64,000 nt of DNA from Pontibacter burrus (lineage in GTDB: Bacteria > Bacteroidota > Bacteroidia > Cytophagales > Hymenobacteraceae): positions 248,001 through 312,000 of the forward strand of contig NZ_JAAGWD010000005.1 in the NCBI RefSeq assembly GCF_010686685.1, written 5' to 3'. Shown here piece after piece: positions 1-10,075 of the stretch. Each line of letters opens with the position of its first letter. The stretch's first letter is position 1. Both the position numbers and the translations under genes were made by a program. A model generated the notes under the pieces. The model did no database searches, was not told the DNA's origin, and worked only from the letters and a program-made list of their open reading frames with translations.

Positions 1-1086
1 ATTAGCCATCCGGTAAAAAGCAGACAGGGTCTCGATCGGGTAAGAGCGGTAGAAATACTGGATCGGGTTCCAGTTTATATGGCTGTACTTGCCGTTAATG
101 CGGCCAACCAACTCATCCACCTCTTCTTTCAGTTCCTTGTACTTTTCCACTGCATCGCGGCTCGGAACTACCAGCATCACCAGTGTTACTTTATCATGAA
201 ACTCCGGGTATTGCTCCAGAAACATCTCAAAAGCCAGCAAGCGCTGTGGTATGCCTTTAGAGTAATCCAACCTGTCGATGGAGATGATAATATGTTCAGT
301 GCCTATGTTTTTGCGGTATTCCTGCTCTAGTTTCAGTACTTCTTCTGAGGCTGCTACAGTGGCATACTTTTCATAGTCTATACCCATCGGGAATGAATCG
401 ACCAGAATAGATCTGGAGCCGGTATTTATCCAGCCATGCATACCACCATACCCCAGAATACGGTTTACTGAACTGAGGAAGTGGCGCATGTCGTCATAGG
501 TATGGAAGCCTACCAGATCGGAACCGAGCATACCTTCCAGCAGTTCACGACGCCAGGGTAGTAACCGGAAAATTTCGTAGCTCGGGAACGGGATATGCTG
601 AAAGAAGCCGATAGTACTATCCGGCAGTTTTTTGCGCAGCATAGACGGCAACAGCAGCAACTGGTAGTCGTGCACCCAGATGGTATCGTTAGGGTTTGCG
701 TGTTTCAGAATCTCGTCGCAGTACTTCTGGTTAACTTCTACATAAGTCTCCCATAAATCCTGTTCGTAAATGGTGTACTGGCTGAAATAATGAAAGGAAG
801 GCCATAGTGTTTCGTTGCTGAATCCCTCGTAAAACTCCTTGATCTCAGTTTCTGACAAGAACACGGGGTACATATTGTCATGCCGAAGGTCTTCTATAAT
901 CCGCTCCTGTTTATCTTTATCATCAATAACCAATCCAGGCCATCCTATCCAGAGATTATCCTTTTTTTTGTAAATAGATCCTAGTCCTGTAGCTAATCCT
1001 CCTTCACTTGGGGTATACTTCAGTTTACCATCCTTCTCCTGTAGTTTAACCGGTAGGCGGTTGGATACTATAATAAGTTTTGCCAT
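1..1086 (-). CDS. otsA: Trehalose-6-phosphate synthase, 3' part outside window
   Basis: GT20 enzyme that joins UDP-glucose and glucose-6-phosphate to trehalose-6-phosphate in the cytoplasm. The reading frame is open from the ATG at 1084-1086 to the window edge (362 codons seen). The N-terminus reads MAKLIIVSNRLPV, followed by a glycine-rich GGLATGL loop, the WVHDYQLLLLP segment, the GFFQHIPFPS segment and the RLDYSKGIPQRL sugar-nucleotide segment, in the order expected for OtsA. Many Bacteroidota versions continue into a trehalose-phosphatase domain; that part would lie beyond position 1, so whether it is fused cannot be seen. It is the first trehalose route of the cluster. Confidence 0.95.
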   Translation of the reverse strand, partial: MAKLIIVSNRLPVKLQEKDGKLKYTPSEGGLATGLGSIYKKKDNLWIGWPGLVIDDKDKQERIIEDLRHDNMYPVFLSETEIKEFYEGFSNETLWPSFHYFSQYTIYEQDLWETYVEVNQKYCDEILKHANPNDTIWVHDYQLLLLPSMLRKKLPDSTIGFFQHIPFPSYEIFRLLPWRRELLEGMLGSDLVGFHTYDDMRHFLSSVNRILGYGGMHGWINTGSRSILVDSFPMGIDYEKYATVAASEEVLKLEQEYRKNIGTEHIIISIDRLDYSKGIPQRLLAFEMFLEQYPEFHDKVTLVMLVVPSRDAVEKYKELKEEVDELVGRINGKYSHINWNPIQYFYRSYPIETLSAFYRMAN

Positions 1087-1538
1087 TAGTATGTTGTGTT
1101 ATAGACTGGCAGTAATAATGTGGGGCTTCTCAGCCAAATTATCTGTGATACAATAGTTTATTGAGACGGGCATATAAGTACATGTCAGCTCTTTTATTCT
1201 TACGTACTAGTCCCTGTTATCGTTTACAGAATATTAGCCTTTTACTATAATTAGGTAATAGCAGTCGATGGTGTCCGTATTAATACGTAATAACCATTTT
1301 TGCGAGTCATAAAAGCAGTTATGAGGGTTAAACCAAACAGAAATACGGCAATGGAAACTATAGCCAGCCTTAACCTTCAGGCTTTTAAGTATAAGCATAT
1401 AGGCAGGCAATAAGCTATAGTTTGCGCATCATTACGTATGGATTGCAACTATAGCGTAAAACACTCCGCAGAGCAGGTGGTTGTCTTAATAGAGATATTT
1501 CCTTTAACTTGACAGAAAGTACAAAAACACTTTAATAC
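1087..1538. other. Intergenic region between otsA and the UPF0316 gene
   Basis: Divergent spacer of about 450 bp that must hold the promoters of both flanking genes. I see no ORF, RNA gene or clear -33/-7 pair; AT-rich stretches and a few CTATAG-type motifs are present. Confidence 0.5.
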
Positions 1539-2138
1539 ATGAACTTATCCCAGAGTCTGGACCCAACTATAGTTAACTGGGTAATTATTCCCTTGCTTAT
1601 TTTCCTGGCACGTATCATGGACGTTACCCTTGGCACCCTGCGCATAGTCTTTATCTCAAAGGGCGATAAAATGATAGCGCCGGCGCTGGGTTTCCTGGAA
1701 GTGCTGATCTGGCTGGTAGCTATTACGCAGGTAATGCAAAACCTGAACAATGTGGCCTCTTACCTGGCTTGGGCCGGCGGTTTTGCAACCGGTAACTTTC
1801 TAGGGCTGCGCATCGAGCAGAAACTGGCGTTGGGGCAAATGGTAGTGCGGGTTATTACTGTAGATTCGGCCCACAACCTGATAGAGCGACTGAAAGGCCA
1901 TGGTTATAGATTGACCTGTGTAGATGCCCGCGGCACCCGCGGTAAAGTAAACCTGCTGTTCATGATCGTGAAGCGCAAAAAGCTGAACCACGTACTCGAC
2001 ATCATCCGGGAATACAATCCGCAGGCTTTTTACTCTATCGAGGACGTACGTTCTGTATCTGATTATGGAGTTCCGCAGGAAGAATCTAAAAGAGGGCTGA
2101 GTTTACGCCGGATCTTCCCGCTGAGGAAAGGGAAATGA
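1539..2138 (+). CDS. UPF0316 / DUF2179 membrane protein
   Basis: About 199 residues. The first 80 residues hold hydrophobic membrane segments (PLLIFLARIMDVTLG, then APALGFLEVLIWLVAITQV), and residues about 95-170 form a soluble DUF2179-type domain that ends in the typical IREYNPQAFYSIEDVRSV stretch. The architecture matches the UPF0316 (YebE-like) family, whose function is not established. The ATG at 1539 starts the conserved N-terminus. It is monocistronic and ends at the fold-back repeat 2144-2218. Confidence 0.85.
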   Translation: MNLSQSLDPTIVNWVIIPLLIFLARIMDVTLGTLRIVFISKGDKMIAPALGFLEVLIWLVAITQVMQNLNNVASYLAWAGGFATGNFLGLRIEQKLALGQMVVRVITVDSAHNLIERLKGHGYRLTCVDARGTRGKVNLLFMIVKRKKLNHVLDIIREYNPQAFYSIEDVRSVSDYGVPQEESKRGLSLRRIFPLRKGK

Positions 2139-2143
2139 CTTAT

Positions 2144-2218
2144 AGTTTAGGAGTTAGAGAGTTTGGGAGTTGAGGAATTAATAACTCTCTAACTCCCAAA
2201 CTCTCTAACTCTTAAACT
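2144..2218. terminator. Long fold-back repeat, probable bidirectional terminator
   Basis: Two 28-base arms (2144-2171 and 2191-2218) are inverted copies with a single mismatch, separated by a 19-base loop. They lie between the convergent UPF0316 and glgB genes. The sequence is rich in GAGTT/AACTC repeats and resembles a second fold-back at 58442-58555. Confidence 0.7.
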
Positions 2219-2221
2219 GGT

Positions 2222-4447
2222 TTAGCTTTTTAACTTAAAGTATACCACTGCCAATGGCGGTAACTTCAGGGTCAGGGAGTAATCGCGGCCGTGCGATGGT
2301 TCTGCTGCTGCCTGCAGTGATTCCTGGTTCTGCACGTTGCTGCCGCCAAACTGCTCATCGTCGGAATTGAAAAGCTGTACCCATTCGCCCTTGTGTGGCA
2401 CACCTAACCTATAGTTTTCATGTACTACGGGTGTAAAGTTGCAAACTATAAGCACATCGTTTTTGGGGTCGTTGCCTTTCCTTAAAAAGCTTATTACGCT
2501 GTTGTGCGCATCCTGGAAATCTATCCACTCAAAGCCGCTGCTGTCGAAATTGTGCTCATAGAGGGCTGGTTCCTGCTGGTATAGTTTGTTTAGTTGCTGC
2601 AACAGCCGCTGCACTCCGCTGTGATAATGGTATTGTAGCAGGTGCCATTCCAGGCTGCTGTCATGGTTCCATTCGGAGCTTTGGGCCAGTTCCCCGCCCA
2701 TAAACATAAGTTTTGTGCCCGGGTGTGCATACATGTAACTATAGAGCATGCGCAGGTTGGCAAACTGCTGCCATTCATCGCCCGGCATTTTCCGGATGAG
2801 TGAGCCTTTGCCATGTACCACTTCATCGTGCGAGAGCGGCAGCATAAAGCGCTCCGAAAAGGCATAAATAATACTAAACGTAATCTCGCCCTGGTGGTGC
2901 TTGCGGTAGATCGGATCTAATGAAAAATAATGTAGTGTATCATGCATCCAGCCCATCATCCACTTCATATCGAAGCCTAGTCCTCCATCGTTTACCTTGC
3001 CTGTAACGGCCGGCCATGCCGTAGATTCTTCAGCTATAGTTTGCACATCTGGATACTTTTCATGCACCGCCTGGTTAAAGTCTTTAATGAGTGAGATGGC
3101 TTCCAGGTTTTCGCGGCCGCCGTGCTCGTTTGGTATCCACTCCCCTTCCTTGCGGCTATAGTCTAAGTACAGCATCGAGGCGACCGCATCTACCCGCAGG
3201 CCATCTACATGGTACTTATCGAGCCAGAAAAGCGCGTTGCTGATCAGGAAAGAGCGAACTTCATTGCGGCCATAGTTAAAGATGTAGCTGTTCCAGTCGG
3301 GGTGGTAGCCTTTGCGTGGGTCGGCGTGCTCGTACAAATGTGTGCCATCAAAGTAAGCCAGACCGTGCTCGTCAGACGGAAAGTGTGACGGTACCCAGTC
3401 CAGGATCACGCCAATGCCATGTTGGTGTAGTACATCTATCAGGTGCATGAGTTCCTGCGGCGAACCATACACACTGGCCGCAGCAAAGTAACCGGTAATC
3501 TGGTAACCCCAACTGCCCATAAACGGGTGGTGCATTACAGGCATAAACTCCACATGCGTAAAGCCCATTTCCTTTACATATTGCGGCAGTTCTTCGGCCA
3601 GTTCGTGGTAGGTCAGCGGTCGGTTGTTGTCTTCGGGTCTGCGGCGCCACGATCCTAAATGCACTTCATATACACTCATGGGCTGTGCCTGCCCAGCTAT
3701 AGTTTTGCGGCGTTCCATCCACTCGTGGTCCTGCCACTCATATTTCAGGTCGCTGATGCGCGAGGCTGTTTGTGGTGGCTTTTCACGGGCAAAAGCAAAT
3801 GGATCGCTCTTCTCTACGTGGTACAGATGGTAATTCGATTTGATGTGATACTTGTATAGTTCGCCGCCAGTCAGATCCGGAATAAAACCTTCCCAGATGC
3901 CGGAGCCATCTTCGCGCACTTTTAAGGAATGGCTGTCGCGGTTCCAGTGGTTAAAGTCACCGATAACGGTAACCAGTTCTGCATTGGGAGCCCACACAGC
4001 AAAGTAAGTCCCTTTTTGCCCGGCATGCTCCATGCAATGCGCGCCCATCTTATCATAAAGCGTAAAATGGCGGCCTTCTTTAAACAGGTAAACATCAAAA
4101 TCCGAGAACCTACTTAAATCGTGGTAAACAGCGCGTTTCTCCTGTGGAACTATAGTTTGTGCCTGTGCTATAGTTGCGGTGCCTGTTGCTTTTTTAGTAG
4201 CTCTTACTTTTTGCGCAGGTGTAAGATCAGTTGTCTCAACAGGCACTGCCTTGGTACGCGTTCTCTTTGGTTTTTCAGCAGGTTTAGCTTCAGTATCAGG
4301 AACTATAGTTACTGGTGAACCCATTTCCGCAGCCAGATCCGCCTTTTTAGGCCGGCCACGTTTTGCAGCTGGTTTTTCGCTACCTGCATCAGTTAATGGT
4401 GTAGTTACGTTTGTTTTCGGTGCCTTCTCAAGTTTTCTCTTAGCCAT
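2222..4447 (-). CDS. glgB: 1,4-alpha-glucan branching enzyme with basic N-terminal tail
   Basis: GH13 enzyme that makes alpha-1,6 branches in glycogen-like glucan. After residue about 107 it reads as a normal GlgB: CBM48 domain (YFAVWAPNAELVTVIGDFNHW), then the barrel with nucleophile Asp420 in DGLRVDAV, acid/base Glu at 473 in AEEST, and Asp541 in LPLSHDEVVHGKG, then a beta-sandwich end. The first ~105 residues are unusual: Lys/Pro/Ala/Thr-rich low complexity with an AT-hook-like KRGRPKK at 29-35, instead of the usual N1 domain. It overlaps the treS-maltokinase stop by 8 bases, so the two are probably co-translated. In the GlgE pathway GlgB branches the linear chains made by GlgE. Confidence 0.95.
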   Translation of the reverse strand: MAKRKLEKAPKTNVTTPLTDAGSEKPAAKRGRPKKADLAAEMGSPVTIVPDTEAKPAEKPKRTRTKAVPVETTDLTPAQKVRATKKATGTATIAQAQTIVPQEKRAVYHDLSRFSDFDVYLFKEGRHFTLYDKMGAHCMEHAGQKGTYFAVWAPNAELVTVIGDFNHWNRDSHSLKVREDGSGIWEGFIPDLTGGELYKYHIKSNYHLYHVEKSDPFAFAREKPPQTASRISDLKYEWQDHEWMERRKTIAGQAQPMSVYEVHLGSWRRRPEDNNRPLTYHELAEELPQYVKEMGFTHVEFMPVMHHPFMGSWGYQITGYFAAASVYGSPQELMHLIDVLHQHGIGVILDWVPSHFPSDEHGLAYFDGTHLYEHADPRKGYHPDWNSYIFNYGRNEVRSFLISNALFWLDKYHVDGLRVDAVASMLYLDYSRKEGEWIPNEHGGRENLEAISLIKDFNQAVHEKYPDVQTIAEESTAWPAVTGKVNDGGLGFDMKWMMGWMHDTLHYFSLDPIYRKHHQGEITFSIIYAFSERFMLPLSHDEVVHGKGSLIRKMPGDEWQQFANLRMLYSYMYAHPGTKLMFMGGELAQSSEWNHDSSLEWHLLQYHYHSGVQRLLQQLNKLYQQEPALYEHNFDSSGFEWIDFQDAHNSVISFLRKGNDPKNDVLIVCNFTPVVHENYRLGVPHKGEWVQLFNSDDEQFGGSNVQNQESLQAAAEPSHGRDYSLTLKLPPLAVVYFKLKS

Positions 4448-7400
4448 TCTGATACTTTTTCATGATGTACTTAATGCCCCGGATCGGGATCAGCACCCAG
4501 TCCGGACGGTTATTCAGTTCATATCCGAGTTCATAGATCGCTTTCTCCAGCAGGAAGGTCTCCATCAAAATCTCGAAGTCTTCTTCCTTATCAGGCACTA
4601 TGCCGGTTCCCATAGTTTTATCGAGGTAACAGTGCATAAAGAAGTTGCTGGCATAATGATACCATTGCTCTGCCCATTCTTCCAGGTAGCCATCTTCTTT
4701 GCCAGCCGAATCCTGCTGAAACAGGGCGTTGTAAGCTGCATAATGGAAAGAGCGGATCATGCCGGCCACATCGCGCAGCGGCGAACGCTTTAACCTGCGC
4801 TCACTGAACGAGCGAGCCGGTTCTCCTTCAAAATCTATGATGATAAAATCCTTGCCCGTGAACAGTACCTGCCCGAGGTGATAGTCGCCGTGCGTACGTA
4901 TTTTCAGGGTATCTATTTTGCGGGAGAAGATGCGTTTTAAGCGCTCAAGTATCTGGGCACGCATGTTCAGTACCTCTTCGGCTTCGGCACGCACATTATC
5001 CGGTAGTTTTGATAAGTGCTTGCGCAGACTATCGAAGTTGCTGCGAACCAGCGAGGTGAGCGAAGAATAAAGCGAACGCTGGTAATGCAGCGAGAAATCT
5101 TCCGGTGCAAAGTCTTTCGAGTCGCGGATAGAGGCCAGTGCCAGGTGCATTTCTGCTGTGCGTAATCCCAGCAGCTCTATCCTGTTCACCGATGCCCCAC
5201 CCAATTGCATTTGCACAGGCTCCGGCGTATCCGAAAAAGCAACAGGCCGCGACAAGGTACCTATAGTTGGAGCAGTCTTTACACGCTCGCTCTGCGTCTC
5301 GATGCGCTCAAAGAAGCGTTTCAGCGAGTCCTCCATATTCTCCCAGGCATCGCCCTGGTTTGGCACCAGTTCCTGCAGCATGGCCAGCACCATCGGCGAA
5401 CCCGTGTCAGATTGTTGCTCGATCATCCCCATAAAGCGCGGCACCTGCGGAAAGCCTACTCTATCTGTAAGCGCCTGCACCACTTCCACATCCGGGTTCA
5501 AAGCCCGATCTATTTTGCGATAGATCTTCAGGAAAAACTGCCCGTCGTAAACTATAGAGGTGTTGCTTTGCTCGGCGCTCAGTATTTTGGATGGCAGATT
5601 ACCGTTGTTCTCACGCAGCACATTGCTTACGCGCTGGTGACTATGGCCAACAAGCTCGCCCTGTCCTGCCCGTAGGCGGCGACGCCTGGCTATCAGATGC
5701 AGCAGCATTTGCCGGAACTCTTCCCCATACAAGGCATCGTATAAAATACCTTCCTGCCCGTTCAGGGTAACACGCGCAATTACACTCGCCGGATGATGAC
5801 TGATCAGGTCCTGCTCCTGCTCACGAGGCATAAAGGCAACCGGCAACTGGTAGAGTTCCGGCAGACCTTCGTTATAGTTTACTTCTATCAGCAACCACGA
5901 TACACCCTGATTATTCAGCTGCAAAGGCATATCATCGATGATCTGCATGCGCTGTATGGTGCGCGCTTTGCCCCCAAACCAGCGCCTGTTCAAGATGTAT
6001 GCAGGCAGAACTTTTGCTTCCAGCTGGCGAACCATGTTTTGTGGCAGGCGCTGGTGCAATGGTGCTATTTCCATTACAGCGCGCTGCATGTCCAGTACCT
6101 TTTGTGCCGATACATCCTGTGGCTGCAACTCAAACCAGTAATAGCCGTGCCCGCCAATCGTAAACAGGTAGGCATCGTCTTTTATAGTTGGGAATTTATT
6201 CTTGCTGAATACTTCGCGTGGTGTATAGCCTTTAAACTCCTGCATGTCCAGTTCCACCGCCTCCGGGAAGCGCGACAGGTTGGCAATTACCAGGATGTTC
6301 TCGTCTTCATAAGAGCGGATAAAGGCCAGTACTTTAGAGTTTGAGGGATTCAGGAATTTAATGCTTCCACGGCCAAATGCCTTGTAGCGCTTGCGCATAT
6401 TAATGATGCGGCGCATCCACCAGAGCAGTGAGCTGCTGTTCTGCTCCTGTGTGTCAACGTTTACGGATTCATACTTATACTCCGGATCGATGATGACAGG
6501 CAGGTATAGTTTCTGTGGGTTGGCTTCAGAGAATCCAGCATTACGGTCGTCGCTCCATTGCATCGGGGTGCGCACACCGTCGCGGTCGCCGAGGTAGAAG
6601 TTATCACCCATGCCAATCTCATCGCCATAATATACCACCGGCGTTCCCTTCATCGAGAAGAGCAGCACATTCATGAGTTCGATCTTATTGCGGTCGTTGC
6701 CCAGCAGCGGCGCCAAACGGTGACGAATACCCAGGTTGATTTTGGCCAGCGGATCGCGGGTATATACTTTGTACATGTAGTCGCGCTCTTCGTCGGTTAC
6801 CATTTCCAGGGTCAGCTCGTCGTGATTGCGCAGGAACATGGCCCACTGACAGGTTTCAGGTATTTCGGGTGTCTGGTCAAAAATGTCGATGATCGGGTAA
6901 CGGTCTTCCATCTTCACCGACATGAACAGGCGCGGCATGATCGGGAAGTGGTAGTTCATGTGGCACTCATCGCCGTTACCAAAGTAAGATGCGGAGTCTT
7001 CCGGCCACATATTTGCCTCAGCCAACAGCAATTTTCCGGTGTACTTCTGGTCTACGTGGGCACGCAGCTTTTTCAGGAAGTCGTGCGTTTCCGGTAAGTT
7101 CTCACCGTTGGTCCCCTCCCGCTCAAACAGGTAAGGCACCGCATCCAAACGGAATCCATCCACACCTAAGTCCAGCCAGTAATCCAGCATCTTGAACACC
7201 TCTTTCTGCACGGCAGGGTTGTCGTAGTTCAGGTCGGGCTGGTGATGGAAGAAACGGTGCCAGTAGTATTGTTTGGCTACCGGGTCCCAGGTCCAGTTGC
7301 TTGGCTCATAGTCTGTAAAAATTATGCGGACATCCTTGTACTTGGTCGGGTCGTCGCTCCACACGTAAAAGTCGCGGTGGTTAGAGCCTGGCTTGGCATG

Positions 7401-7772
7401 GCGCGCACGCTGGAACCACGGGTGCTGGTCCGAAGTATGGTTGATGACAAGCTCGGTAATAACTTTCAGGCCGCGGCGATGCGCTTCTTTTACAAAGAGC
7501 TTAAAGTCGCGCATGTCGCCATAGTTCGGGTTGATACTATAGTAGTCGGCAATATCATAGCCATCATCGCGCAGCGGAGACGGATAAAAAGGCAGCAGCC
7601 AGATGGCTGTAACCCCCAGGCTTTCCAGGTAGTCCAGCTTCTGCATCAGTCCTTTAAAATCGCCTATGCCATCGCCGTTGCCATCTTTAAAGGCTTTGAT
7701 GTGCAGCTCGTAAATAATGGCGTCCTTGTACCAGTGAATGTTGTCGTCTAACAGATCTTTGTCCGCGGCCAT
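4440..7772 (-). CDS. treS: Trehalose synthase / maltokinase fusion
   Basis: Bifunctional cytoplasmic enzyme of 1110 residues. Residues 1 to ~560 are a GH13 trehalose synthase (TreS) that interconverts trehalose and maltose, with Asp210 (DGFRLDAVPY), Glu252 (LLAEANMWPED) and Asp318 (LRNHDELTLEM). Residues ~600-1110 are a maltokinase (Pep2/Mak) that phosphorylates maltose to maltose-1-phosphate, with a kinase-like HGDYHLGQVLF near residue 960 and IIIDFEGEP near 980. The fusion hands maltose directly to the kinase, and the product feeds GlgE, encoded just upstream in the transcript (17-base gap). TreS-Pep2 fusions are known in other bacteria. Confidence 0.95.
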   Translation of the reverse strand: MAADKDLLDDNIHWYKDAIIYELHIKAFKDGNGDGIGDFKGLMQKLDYLESLGVTAIWLLPFYPSPLRDDGYDIADYYSINPNYGDMRDFKLFVKEAHRRGLKVITELVINHTSDQHPWFQRARHAKPGSNHRDFYVWSDDPTKYKDVRIIFTDYEPSNWTWDPVAKQYYWHRFFHHQPDLNYDNPAVQKEVFKMLDYWLDLGVDGFRLDAVPYLFEREGTNGENLPETHDFLKKLRAHVDQKYTGKLLLAEANMWPEDSASYFGNGDECHMNYHFPIMPRLFMSVKMEDRYPIIDIFDQTPEIPETCQWAMFLRNHDELTLEMVTDEERDYMYKVYTRDPLAKINLGIRHRLAPLLGNDRNKIELMNVLLFSMKGTPVVYYGDEIGMGDNFYLGDRDGVRTPMQWSDDRNAGFSEANPQKLYLPVIIDPEYKYESVNVDTQEQNSSSLLWWMRRIINMRKRYKAFGRGSIKFLNPSNSKVLAFIRSYEDENILVIANLSRFPEAVELDMQEFKGYTPREVFSKNKFPTIKDDAYLFTIGGHGYYWFELQPQDVSAQKVLDMQRAVMEIAPLHQRLPQNMVRQLEAKVLPAYILNRRWFGGKARTIQRMQIIDDMPLQLNNQGVSWLLIEVNYNEGLPELYQLPVAFMPREQEQDLISHHPASVIARVTLNGQEGILYDALYGEEFRQMLLHLIARRRRLRAGQGELVGHSHQRVSNVLRENNGNLPSKILSAEQSNTSIVYDGQFFLKIYRKIDRALNPDVEVVQALTDRVGFPQVPRFMGMIEQQSDTGSPMVLAMLQELVPNQGDAWENMEDSLKRFFERIETQSERVKTAPTIGTLSRPVAFSDTPEPVQMQLGGASVNRIELLGLRTAEMHLALASIRDSKDFAPEDFSLHYQRSLYSSLTSLVRSNFDSLRKHLSKLPDNVRAEAEEVLNMRAQILERLKRIFSRKIDTLKIRTHGDYHLGQVLFTGKDFIIIDFEGEPARSFSERRLKRSPLRDVAGMIRSFHYAAYNALFQQDSAGKEDGYLEEWAEQWYHYASNFFMHCYLDKTMGTGIVPDKEEDFEILMETFLLEKAIYELGYELNNRPDWVLIPIRGIKYIMKKYQNG

Positions 7773-7789
7773 AGTGTAGTTTTATCTTT

Positions 7790-9811
7790 TTATTCGTGGG
7801 TGGTATGTTCAGTCGGGAGCCAGGTATCGTCTAAATTATTGTGGCCCATTCCGGTATTAGCTTCCTCTATACGGAAAACGTGCACCGGCATCTCATGTGG
7901 CCGGAGTTCTACGTAATTCCATTCATTTTGCCAGGTATACTTGTGCTCGGTTAGCAGGTCGTGCACCATGTATTGCTCGCCCTGTGGCAGTTGCAGCTCG
8001 TGTATCGGCACCTTTACCCAACCCGATTGTGTGTTGTAGGGGTCCATGTTGGCTACCACGATGATCTTGTTTCGTTTGGCGCTATCCCATTTGGCAAAGC
8101 ACAGGAGCTGTGGGTTGTCGGTATCACCGAAAGCAATGTTCCAGGTGGTTTGCAGGGCCGGGTTTACCTTGCGTATTTTGTTGATGAGCGTGATAACTTC
8201 TGAAACCTTGGTCTTCTTGCCCCAGTCCCAGTGCTTTACTTCATACTTTTCGGAGTCAATGTATTCTTCCTTGCCCGGATATGGTGTGCCCATCGAGAAC
8301 TCGTACACCGGGCCATACAAGCCATAGTTGGATGAAAGTGTTGCCGCCAGCACAACGCGCATAATGTGGGCTGGCTCGCCGCCATGCTGCAGCACTTCCG
8401 GCAAAATATCAGGGGTATTCGGCCAGAAGTTCGGCCTATAGTATTCGCGCATCTCGGTTTTAGTAAGCTCAGTCAGGTACTCGCGAATTTCCTGCGGTGA
8501 GTTGCGCCAGGTAAAGTAAGTATAGGATTGCGTGAAGCCGATCTTACCCAACCGTTCCATTACGCGTGGACGTGTAAAGGCTTCGGCCAGGAAAATAACC
8601 TGCGGATGCTTTACCCGAACTTCCCGGATCATCCACTCCCAAAAACCAAAGGTCTTGGTATGTGGATTATCTACCCGGAAAATATAAACGCCCTGGTCTA
8701 TCCAATGGAGAACTATGCTTTTAAGCTCCTGCCACAGGTTTTGCCAGTCTTCGGTTTCAAAGTTTACAGGCAGCACATCCTGGTATTTCTTAGGTGGGTT
8801 CTCGGCGTATTGTACAGTGCCATCAGGGCGCCACTTAAACCATTGCGGATGCTCTTTTACATAGGGGTGGTCCGGTGAACATTGGATCGCAAAATCCAGC
8901 GCTACTTCAATGCCATGGTTGCGGGCTTCATGCACAAAATGCCGGAAGTCATCCAATGTACCTAGTTCAGGAAGTATCGATTTATGGCCACCTTCTTCCG
9001 CGCCTATAGCCCATGGCGAACCCGGTTCACCCGGCTCCGATGTGGTCGCATTGTTTTTTCCTTTCCGGAAGGCACGGCCGATCGGGTGGATAGGTGGCAG
9101 GTAAATGGTATCAAAACCCATTTCGGCAATACGCGGCAGCAACCGGATACAATCCTGAAACGTGCCGTGACGGTTGGCCTCCTGGGCTGCCGAACGTGGA
9201 AAGAATTCATACCATGTACTGAACAGCGCTTTCTGGCGTTCCACATCTACCCGCAGAATTTTAGAGTAGTTGGTTACATTCTTCCGTTCGCAACAGGCAT
9301 TCATCTGGTCGGTTACATCGTGGCTGGTCGCCAGCTCTACCCCATCTGCTGCCGAAATATTGCTTCGCAGCTGTTGGGCCCATTTGTGCAAACGTTTTTG
9401 CTGACCAGCTTTGGCGGTAGCAGCAGCTTCTTCCATCAGTTGCGCCCCTATCTGCAGCTCTACGGTTATGTCCTGGTTGGCTTCAAATTTCTTGCGCAGT
9501 CCCTTCTGCCAGGTATAAAAATGGTCTATCCAGCCTTGCAAGGTATACTCGTACATGCCCATTGCATCTGGCACAAAAGCGGCCTGCCAGTGGTCGTTAC
9601 CCAGGAACTTCATGGGCACCTCATTCCATTTTTTGCTTCGGCTGTGACGGTATAGCAGTACTGCTTTTACCTCGTCGTGCCCGTCGCCAAAAATATCCGC
9701 TGTTACAGTCAGCTCTTCGCCTACCACCCGCTTTACCGGGTACTGGCCGCAATTAAGTTCAGGTTTTACGTTCTCTATAATGACTCTGTGGGTTCCGTCC
9801 AGTCCTTCCAT
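7790..9811 (-). CDS. glgE: Alpha-1,4-glucan:maltose-1-phosphate maltosyltransferase
   Basis: GH13_3 enzyme that extends alpha-glucan chains by two glucose units using maltose-1-phosphate. The 673-residue length is normal for GlgE. The N-terminal beta-domain (VKPELNCGQYPVKRVVGE) is followed by the barrel with nucleophile Asp381 in FRVDNPHTKTF and acid/base Glu410 in FLAEAFTRP; the 29-residue spacing equals that known for the family. The distinctive FWEWMIREV and FTQSYTYFTWRN segments are present. It is the first gene of glgE-treS-glgB. Its ATG at 9811 is preceded by about 300 bp without genes. Confidence 0.95.
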   Translation of the reverse strand: MEGLDGTHRVIIENVKPELNCGQYPVKRVVGEELTVTADIFGDGHDEVKAVLLYRHSRSKKWNEVPMKFLGNDHWQAAFVPDAMGMYEYTLQGWIDHFYTWQKGLRKKFEANQDITVELQIGAQLMEEAAATAKAGQQKRLHKWAQQLRSNISAADGVELATSHDVTDQMNACCERKNVTNYSKILRVDVERQKALFSTWYEFFPRSAAQEANRHGTFQDCIRLLPRIAEMGFDTIYLPPIHPIGRAFRKGKNNATTSEPGEPGSPWAIGAEEGGHKSILPELGTLDDFRHFVHEARNHGIEVALDFAIQCSPDHPYVKEHPQWFKWRPDGTVQYAENPPKKYQDVLPVNFETEDWQNLWQELKSIVLHWIDQGVYIFRVDNPHTKTFGFWEWMIREVRVKHPQVIFLAEAFTRPRVMERLGKIGFTQSYTYFTWRNSPQEIREYLTELTKTEMREYYRPNFWPNTPDILPEVLQHGGEPAHIMRVVLAATLSSNYGLYGPVYEFSMGTPYPGKEEYIDSEKYEVKHWDWGKKTKVSEVITLINKIRKVNPALQTTWNIAFGDTDNPQLLCFAKWDSAKRNKIIVVANMDPYNTQSGWVKVPIHELQLPQGEQYMVHDLLTEHKYTWQNEWNYVELRPHEMPVHVFRIEEANTGMGHNNLDDTWLPTEHTTHE

Positions 9812-10075
9812 GAATTACAATAAGGTTTGCCTCAGAGTAGGTACTATTGTAATGAGATTAGGTTACCACAATTACCCGTTAAGGTAGACTACAGGCCGTT
9901 AGAACGCAGATTTAAATTTTGTGAAGGGAATCAGTGAAAGCAGCGCAGCTAACTATAAGCCTAATAGTTATTTTTAGATAAAGCTGAATTTAAAAGCCAT
10001 CTGCAATGTTCGCTCGCCAACTATAGTTACCGCAAAAATTAGCACATCAAACTATAGCAACTAACTATAAAGTAA

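Noticed and set aside
4179-7751. Several 120-200 residue plus-strand frames over glgB and treS
   Set aside because: They lie opposite conserved catalytic domains and show no family resemblance.
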